Origin: Undaria pinnatifida
Taxonomy: Eukaryota; Sar; Phaeophyceae; Laminariales; Alariaceae
DNA length: 64,000 nucleotides
Assembly: GCA_012845835.1 (NCBI GenBank)
Contig: JABAKD010000028.1
Span: 1,867,501 to 1,931,500, forward strand
Direction of reading: 5' to 3'
In this document: one piece after another, positions 49,481 to 64,000 of the stretch
How the letters are laid out: every line of letters begins with the position of its first letter
Numbering within the stretch: the first letter of the stretch is position 1
Position numbers and translations under genes: made by a program
Notes under the pieces: model-generated
The model's input: only the letters and a program-made list of their open reading frames with translations
Database searches by the model: none
What the model was told of the DNA's origin: nothing

Positions 49481-51359
49481 CTACAGTAGTTTTGGGATTA
49501 GCTCTTCACGGTCAGCTTTTAATCTACAACAGTTTTGAGAGTACTATTAATACCTCATGGTTAGGCCTTTCACCTAGCTTTGGGAATGATTCTTCATAGT
49601 CAGCCTTCAACCTGCAGTAATTTTAGTGGTACTCTATCGTGGTCATCCTTCCGACCTAGAGTGATTTTTTGTCACGTCTTCTCGTGGTTAGCCTACAACC
49701 GTCATCAGGTTTTGGATTTGGTTTTAACATAGTGGTTTCCCTCGTAATACCTCCGCTTTTGGTTTGTTTTTCACGCCAGCGTTTGTCTCTTTTTCTCACC
49801 ACCATCGATTCCGCCTGCCCCAACCCGTGACGGCTGACAACTCGTGGTGGTAGAGCGGTATTTGTAATTTTGTGCAGTATGCAGTATTTTAGGTACGCTC
49901 GTCTGACGATCCGGTCTTCCTTTGCCCCATTCTGTGATGGCTATCGAACCAGGACCGTCTCGTACCTAGGGTGTGTTTGGGTATTCCTCCCCCTCTCTTT
50001 GTTCTGTTCTTTTTGTTTTCTCTCCACCACCTCGGCCTCCGCTAGTCTCGTTTCGTTCAGGCTTCCGAGCCGTAGTGACCTTTTTTTCTTTGTGTTTGTA
50101 CTTCACGAGTCCTCCGCCGATACTCGGTGATTTTGCGCCTAGGCGTTTGACCTTTGTGTTTATTCCTGACCGCCGTTGGTGCCGCTTTGCTCTGACGGCA
50201 TCGCCGAGCTCTAGACTTAATCGGGTTTTCTCCGTACTTTGCCAAGCAGGACCCCGGTAGCCTTGCAGACTCGCAAGACCACCGAAATACCAGCCGTCCT
50301 TTCTTTTTTTCTTTTTTTCGTGTTTTCTTCGTGTTTGGGTCCCGGTAGCCTTTACCGCCCCGCAAGGCCGCCGGATTCTCGGTAATCATATTCCTGCAAC
50401 GGTTGATTCCCTAACACTGTGCTCAGGTTCCCGTGAACTTCCCAATCACGGCGGCAATTATGCTCCCCCCTTTTATGTGTCTTTCGTTTCTGTTTTTTTT
50501 GGGGTGTACACCTTGCGTTGCCATTCTACGCTTATGACGCGTCAGTCGGCCCCCTGTAGGCATTGTTTTGGCATGCTAACTCCGTCGCTCAGCGCCGCTG
50601 ACATTTTTTCTGCGTTGGACGAATTAGGTCGATCCACTCGCGTACCTCCTTGGCTACCCTTTCTGTTCGTGTTGGTTGAGTTACCTTGCTACGTTTACCG
50701 GTATTGTTCCCAGCGCAAACAGGCCTCCCAAGGCGCCACGTTGTTCGCTCGACCAAGTGGTCCTAGCAGCCCCTTAGTTTCAGCGAGCCTTACGGCAACC
50801 TAGCCGCGTTCTTTTTGCCTTACGTGCTATTTTCCATTTTCTTCGGACCTTGGCCACACGGCTACGCGTAATGCCTCCCGGTCATATATACTTTCGAATT
50901 TGGGTGACTTCCCTTTGCGAGCTTTCGAGCAACCGACCCTGTACGGCGAACGAAACCCGTTCGCCCCTCCCTGGGTCCCACAGAGATCGCTCCGGTAATA
51001 TGTTTTCTGTCTTTCCCTTTGTCTTTGCTTCGATTTTGCCTTTATTTGCTATCTTCGGTTCGTGTTCAGGTTTCCTTTTTCGTTTCCAGTTTCGGTTGCT
51101 CTACATAGGTTGCCCCATTCTGGGTTTTCCGTCTTCCTCTATCTTGTTATGGCCTTTCTTTCAACGATCTGTCTTACTAGTGAACGGCCCTGTCCTTGGC
51201 GTTTAGGCCTCATTACGAGGTGTGGGGAAATCTATAGCCTCATGTCTTTGTTTCGAATAGCCGCATGTTCGACCCCTTTCCCGGTCTTTCAGGATGTACT
51301 TTGTCATCGCCCTTCGACCGTCTTGAGGTCTGCATATACGACTATTCAGGATGGGCTAA
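49481..51359. other. 3' non-coding interior of the LTR element
   Basis: Pyrimidine-rich sequence (TTTTCGTT/CCGGTAGCC words, partly repeated near 50250 and 50340). No domain is seen. Open frames on the + strand are Phe/Leu/Ser-rich and unconvincing. Only a weak purine tract (AGGATGGG) precedes the 3' LTR. Confidence 0.5.
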
Positions 51360-51836
51360 TGTAATAGAGTGTCAGTATAGCTGGCAATAGATTCGGCAAG
51401 ATAGCCCGCAGAGTCGTGGTCTATTGGCCACAAGAAGATTCTCTTAAACGGAGTATTCTGAGTGGAGAAGATAACCCGTACAATTTAGATAGCTTATACC
51501 ACAAGAGCGTTCTCGGTAATGGAACGCTCCTCCTCTGGACAAGATAGAAGTAAGTTAACGCTCATGGGAATATAGAACATCTAGGAGAACATTCCTTGTA
51601 CGTTCCATAGGTAAAGGTCCAGAAGAGAGCACAGCAGCAATGCTGGGGAGAAGCGAACTCTGTGAGCCTCACCCCACCCCCATGCTCTCACTCCTCCTTT
51701 CCTATCTCCTCGAGCTTCTCATAGCTCAATGCCGATAGTAAGAATTCTACACAGAATAACCGGTGCTGTCTCCAAGCGAAGCTGATACCCCTGCGTCCCT
51801 TCCCTCACACCTTCCCGGCACCACGACGCTCCCACA
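51360..51836 (+). repeat. 3' LTR
   Basis: 477 bp. Matches the 5' LTR apart from about 20 substitutions and small gaps, e.g. a missing GATA in the GATAGATAGAAG stretch. Confidence 0.88.
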
Positions 51837-52408
<572 letters not shown>

Positions 52409-55400
52409 ATTCCAGTATTCCCAACTTGATTGTTTATTGTTGTGTTTGCCAATGCCACTAACAACTCCAACTCCCACCCAATCAGTCAAAATCAATATTA
52501 ATATGGTAGGCTAGCGCAACTACGATAGTAGCAGCATGTATCCTCATAATACATGTCTGCTACCATACGACGCTACCAACAGATAACACGTCAGGGAGCG
52601 CTGTTAGCTAGAGCAAGAGGGCTCAGCTCAGCATGTGAGCTCCAGCTCTGTGTCTTGTTCTCTAGGAGCCCCGGATCCCGGAAGTGGGCAGAATGAAAAA
52701 CGCTTCTCATAATTCCACAAAACTTTCGTGTGATCGTAATGTCATTTTGCTGTGCGTATCTCGTCGCATCGACGCATCGCCTCTGTGATTCACAGACCTC
52801 GTGGGGGTCAGCATGACTTCTGAGGAGTCCGCAGGTATGGTGGTGTCTGGTGTGAGATGTACTGCAATTCGTTTTCCCGTGGCGGGCTTTGTGGGTCAAG
52901 CAAAGGCAGCGTAGATTGCGGCTGTCCAATATCAAATTGTTGCTCTTTCGGTCGATACAGCAGTGGCAATTCTATTAATAGTGGGGTCCTTTCCGCGGGG
53001 TAGTTGGGTGCTGTTCTCGGCAGGTAGTGGCAACTTCGGATAATTTATGTGCGTTCGTGGGCTTATTGCCGGAAATCTTTGTGGATCTTGTGGCCTGCGC
53101 CTGGCAAAGTGAATCGTTTGTAAGCATGGACTCTCCAGCCAGAGTTGACTGTCGACTGCTGTGTTCCCTGTACGACATGGAGACGTTTTCGATCCGATTC
53201 CACCGCATACTGGTGTGTGTACAGTAGCTGAAGTAGGCCCGCAATGCATCGCATATTGGCATGCCATACTGCTTGTATCATACCCTTGGGTACCTGGTAG
53301 GGTGCCTGGTAGTCTGTAGTCTGTATCGTACATATTATACGAGTACGAGTATACAGCAGTATCGATATTAGTGGGTAAATAGGGGGCGCTGTGTGCTGTT
53401 GTAAATACTCTGGCTGGATTGGCCAGCCAGCGATGAATCAGACAACGGCGGTCGCCGGGTTTTTTATCTTGATTCAATTGAGGGTGATTTCTGTGTGCTC
53501 TTGTGACACCGCCTTTACCACACCCGGCACTCCATACTTCCTCCTAGATAATTATGTAGGGATGGATGCGATGAAGGCCTCGTATGTACTGCTGCAGCTA
53601 CACATTGGCGGCAATGGCGTGCGTTGTGGCCTCTTTTCCAAACTGCCACCACCAGCGGTAGCGTGCATATCGGGCAGTAGCACATTGATTAGGGTTCAGG
53701 CGCAACGGGAACTTGAAGGCTTGTTGCGCACAACACGCGCCTCAGGCTTGTCGCCCGGGGGGCCCAGAGGGCTGCCGGATGGTCGCCGGAGGCCGCCCTC
53801 GCATAGGGGCCGCCGGAGACAAACTTTTGCGTTATGTGCATGAGTATACGTCCGATAAACACTAAAAGCCCTTTCGGGGCTTCAGAGGAAAAAGTTGACA
53901 TATTAAACTGTCACACGATGCAATCCTGGCTGGATAGATTAGGTGACGGCGATTTTCAAGCCCAGCTCCAATGCAAGGACCTGTAAGACACGCGCACAAC
54001 TTGCACTGACGTGCGTGTGCTGCATGCGCGCACAGTGATGAGAACGCCTTTAAAGCTTGTTCTATCGCTGTACCGCATGAGCCTCAAAAGAGTTAATACA
54101 TCAAGTCCTTTTAGACATATTAATAGATACTGTTTTTTCGCGATGCCTGCGTGAGCATATGCCCGAAAATCACGTAGCCCAGTACGTTTAGACGCCTTTT
54201 TTTCGTGCCGCACTTTTTTCTCGCCTTCGACGAGAAGACAAGCGCGATATTTTTCCGCAAAGAAGCGATTCCGACCGAAAAATAACGCCCGCGCAACAAC
54301 GCAACAGCTAGTTAATGCGCTGGTACAATATTGTATTGTGCTCACCAACCCTGGCGAAGGCATACGCCGTGTAGGTACAATATTGTATTGTGCTTACCAA
54401 CCCTGGCGAAGGCATACGCCGTGTTTTCTATCGACGTGATGGTGGCAACGACAACAAGTCGATGTTATTGTGCTTACCGCAGTAGTGTCGAACTTGCAGA
54501 TTTTTCTTACGCCACTTGTTGTGCAGTCGGACTCCGTCAGTTGAAAACGCCCTTGTCGACTGGACTCTTTTTCTACTACATTCTTCTGGGCCCTCTTGTT
54601 ATCGCCAGTCGAGTCGAGTTATGGTTTTTGTGCTCTTTCTGGGAGCGGTTGGTGTAAAGGAGTACTGCTGAATGGCAGTCGAAATCGGTTGGAAGCTCTG
54701 TGCTTCGTGCGTTCTCTGCGAGCAACGCATGCTTCGCGCGCGAAGAACCCTCTTGCAAGCGCGTTGGTGGTGCCTGACTTAGCCGTACGCCGCCAAAGAT
54801 ACGTTCGTGGCATTGCACTCCGCCGAGAGCCGCCAAAGCTACAGCAGGCGTAGCCGTTGTTGTCAAAATGACAACGATACCGCGCGCTGCTGCCATCGTG
54901 TGATACACGCTTCTGGCGGGCGAGCTAGGAATGCTCTGCGTTGACTTGCGACGAGAAGCAGCAGCAGTGATGGCAGCCAAGCCAGCGTCGGCGCTGTGCT
55001 GTGATACTGCTGTGTGGTACCTGGTATGGGTGCATGGGCGTGTGAGTGTGTGTTTTGTGGTGGCATGAGAGATGCGATGGGTTCAATTCAAGTTTTCGAT
55101 TGACTTTTGGGACTGGATGTGCCAGTCGAATCGCTCTGTCGAAAAAAGTTGAGTCGAAAAAGCTGTTTTTTGACTGTGTAAGAAAACACGATTCGGGCTT
55201 CAGTCGAAATCGGCCGTTTTCGACTGACAAATCCGACCGTATAAGAATCGATCGTTTCTTGGTTTTGGGTGCGGGGGCGATGAGGACGGTATGGACACCA
55301 CTGCTCGCGTCAGAAACAGGAAGCAGGTGAAGTACCATGCGGCAACGCTCCTACCTACTATAGGTACATTCGGAACCCAGTTTCGTTGCTCCTCACGACG

Positions 55401-55759
55401 CTGGTCGGGTGTTGTCATCCGTTTTGTTGCTGGCCCTGTTTTGCTTAGTGTTCGTTTTTGTCCTGCCGGCTCGTCTCACCCAATGTTTGGTTTTCCTGGG
55501 TACCTCTTCCCTCCCCCCCTGCGTTTCTTTTTGTTAGCTTTCCATTTCTTGCCATTTTTTTTCTTCCTTTTGTGTTTTCCTTCATATTTTTATTTCTTTT
55601 CTTTCTTCGTAGCACGTGGTTTGGTGCTGGCTCGCGTATTTTCCGCCCCCGCACTCCTTGCGCCTTGCATGGCCGAATCACCCGCATTTGAAATGTGTAT
55701 CGTTGTTTTGTAGTTGTGGCCGCATATACTTTTGAGGTATAGCTCGTTTCTCTTAACAG
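52409..55759. other. No gene recognised
   Basis: Several open frames of 100-180 residues (e.g. 53391-53843 +, 52932-53477 -, 55291-55713 +) have no recognisable motif. The first exon and promoter of the exchanger gene should be in the right part. A candidate ATG exon at 55280-55326 ends in a good donor (AAGCAG|GTGAAG), but its phase does not match the next exon, so it is not adopted. A 52-bp tandem duplication lies at 54322-54425. Confidence 0.4.
54322..54425. repeat. 52-bp tandem duplication
   Basis: GGTACAATATTGTATTGTGC ... GGCATACGCCGTG occurs twice in direct succession with one difference. Confidence 0.9.
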
Positions 55760-62919
<7,160 letters not shown>

Positions 62920-64000
62920 GTGAGCCTAAAGTCTGAAACGACTGTGTCGGGTGGGTCTGAGCTGACAGGCCATGCGGCGAATCGGCGGGGGGGGTTAGAG
63001 GGGGAGGGGGGTTGGCAAGATTGCGTTAAGGCTATTATTTATAGTTCTAAATCGCTTCAGGGTTTTAGTTTATGTTTTGGCTATTCCACAAACGGCTATC
63101 CTTTCTTGACCGCAGTGGATTGCCCGCGGTGGATTGCCCGTGTTTTTTTTGTCGTGTTTTTGTTTTGCCGCGACGGATAACCTCCGGCTCAAGGAACCGA
63201 CGGCCACGCGCTCACGGTGGTGCCTCCGCACATGTCACCCGTCTCCATCTGGGAAGTCTCGCCATCCTGCTCGCTAAGCTCGGCGAGCAATCCCAGACCA
63301 ACCCTGAAAAGGCTGACATCGTTTGCTCAAAGGGTAAAGTGTCTGCATTCCAGACAATCGCGCCCGGTTTACTGATGCAGTCCAGTATATACTGGTGGCT
63401 GTTTTTGTCTAATCTCAAGCCAAAGATGTACTGATTCAGTGCAGTATACTGACCGCTCGACACAAGTCTCTTATGTTCAAGTCGAAAATGATGAACACGT
63501 ACGACGGTAGTGCTGGCAATCAACACAATTAATCGACATACCAGGGGTGTAGCTTTTTGCGATTGTTTGAACTTAAAGCCAATCACCGAGGTATGGTTAT
63601 TCATTACGCGATTATGCAACTACAGTAATAGTCATGATTAATCAACAGTTACTTGATAGCACTTAAATGATCCACCACAGAATGGCAAAAGTAATAAACT
63701 ATTAAAATCCCACAACGCAGACCTTGTACACGCGAGAAGCTATCGACTCTAAACTAGACATACTATTTTATCATCGCAAGAGACTGCTCTGCCCCCACGG
63801 CGGCGATTCCGAGACGGTCTCTTCGTTCCTGCTCTGCGTGATGTGAGCCGTGATAAGGTGCAGCTCAAAATGGACCGTGAACCGTCGGTGAGGTCTCACG
63901 CCGCGGTTGAAAAGTAGCATATCATGCGAAATTGGGCTTTCTTTTTAGTAGGCGTGCATGTCGCATCAGAAGAAATGCATATTTTTAAAAAGTCGAAATG
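62920..64000. other. Right edge: intron or unassigned
   Basis: The next exchanger exon (expected to contain a GLRGA-like motif) is not visible. A - strand frame at 63212-63619 has no recognisable motif. Nothing else can be supported. Confidence 0.4.

Larger units (their letters stand above)
47659..51836 (+). mobile_element. Ty3/gypsy-type LTR retrotransposon, internally deleted
   Basis: Two LTRs (47659-48144 and 51360-51836) begin TGTAATAGAGTGTC and end CACA/CCCACA. AGTA flanks both ends (47655-47658, 51837-51840) as a probable 4-bp target duplication. The interior is only 3.2 kb and starts straight inside the integrase C-terminus. The primer site, gag, protease, RT and integrase core are therefore all missing. 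About 20 differences between the LTRs by eye point to an old, but not ancient, insertion. Confidence 0.85.

Noticed and set aside
53391..53843. 150-codon frame as a gene
   Set aside because: No motif, Arg/Gly-rich end typical of GC-rich chance frames, no plausible splice partners.
55280..55326. Candidate first exon of the exchanger (ATG ... AAGCAG|GTGAAG)
   Set aside because: It ends in phase 2, while the next exon needs phase 1. No signal peptide is visible.
63212..63619. 135-codon minus-strand frame as a transposase or exon
   Set aside because: No catalytic motif recognised; left unassigned.

Overview
This is nuclear eukaryotic DNA. Coding regions are split by GT-AG introns of 0.1 to 4.6 kb. 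There are many trinucleotide microsatellites, eukaryotic retroelements of several classes and a spliceosomal U1 RNA gene. There are no operons or ribosome binding sites. Intron size, repeat style and retroelement flavour suggest a stramenopile, most likely a brown alga (Ectocarpus-like). That identification is an inference from style, not from a search.

Two host protein genes are readable, both on the + strand. At 3886-18846 lies a complete 12-exon GH30 glucosylceramidase-like gene. All exon phases join to a 943-codon frame with both catalytic glutamates. It also carries an N-terminal signal-anchor, a His/Asp-rich stem, a ricin-B-like lectin segment and about 21 hexapeptide repeats rich in N-glycosylation sequons. 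At 55760-62919 lie eight phase-compatible exons of an NHE8-like Na+/H+ exchanger. Its first exon is not identified and its 3' end lies beyond the readable part of the window.

The 37 kb between them is a transposon graveyard: a non-LTR retrotransposon with an RLE-like C-terminus, an OTU/Pif1 Helitron (Helentron-like) fragment, a DIRS-like tyrosine-recombinase retroelement, a gag-like reading frame on the - strand, and an LTR retrotransposon deletion derivative with both LTRs and a chromodomain integrase tail. Five copies of a very small element (about 370 bp) have 84-bp TG...CA direct terminal repeats, a polypurine tract and a tRNA-like internal block (TRIM-like). Two copies have exact 4-bp target duplications, and one has an empty-site paralogue in the same window.

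The most striking structure is a 3.76 kb near-perfect palindrome (22269-26032, arms about 1.13 kb). Its 1.5 kb loop holds one of the small retroelements and a U1 snRNA gene. A second long repeat occurs twice in opposite orientation: once making up almost all of GH30 intron 8 (10695-14722), and once (34035-37475) splitting a satellite array of roughly 115-bp units. In the exchanger gene, the 5' part of one exon has been copied twice into the preceding intron together with a pyrimidine-rich minisatellite.
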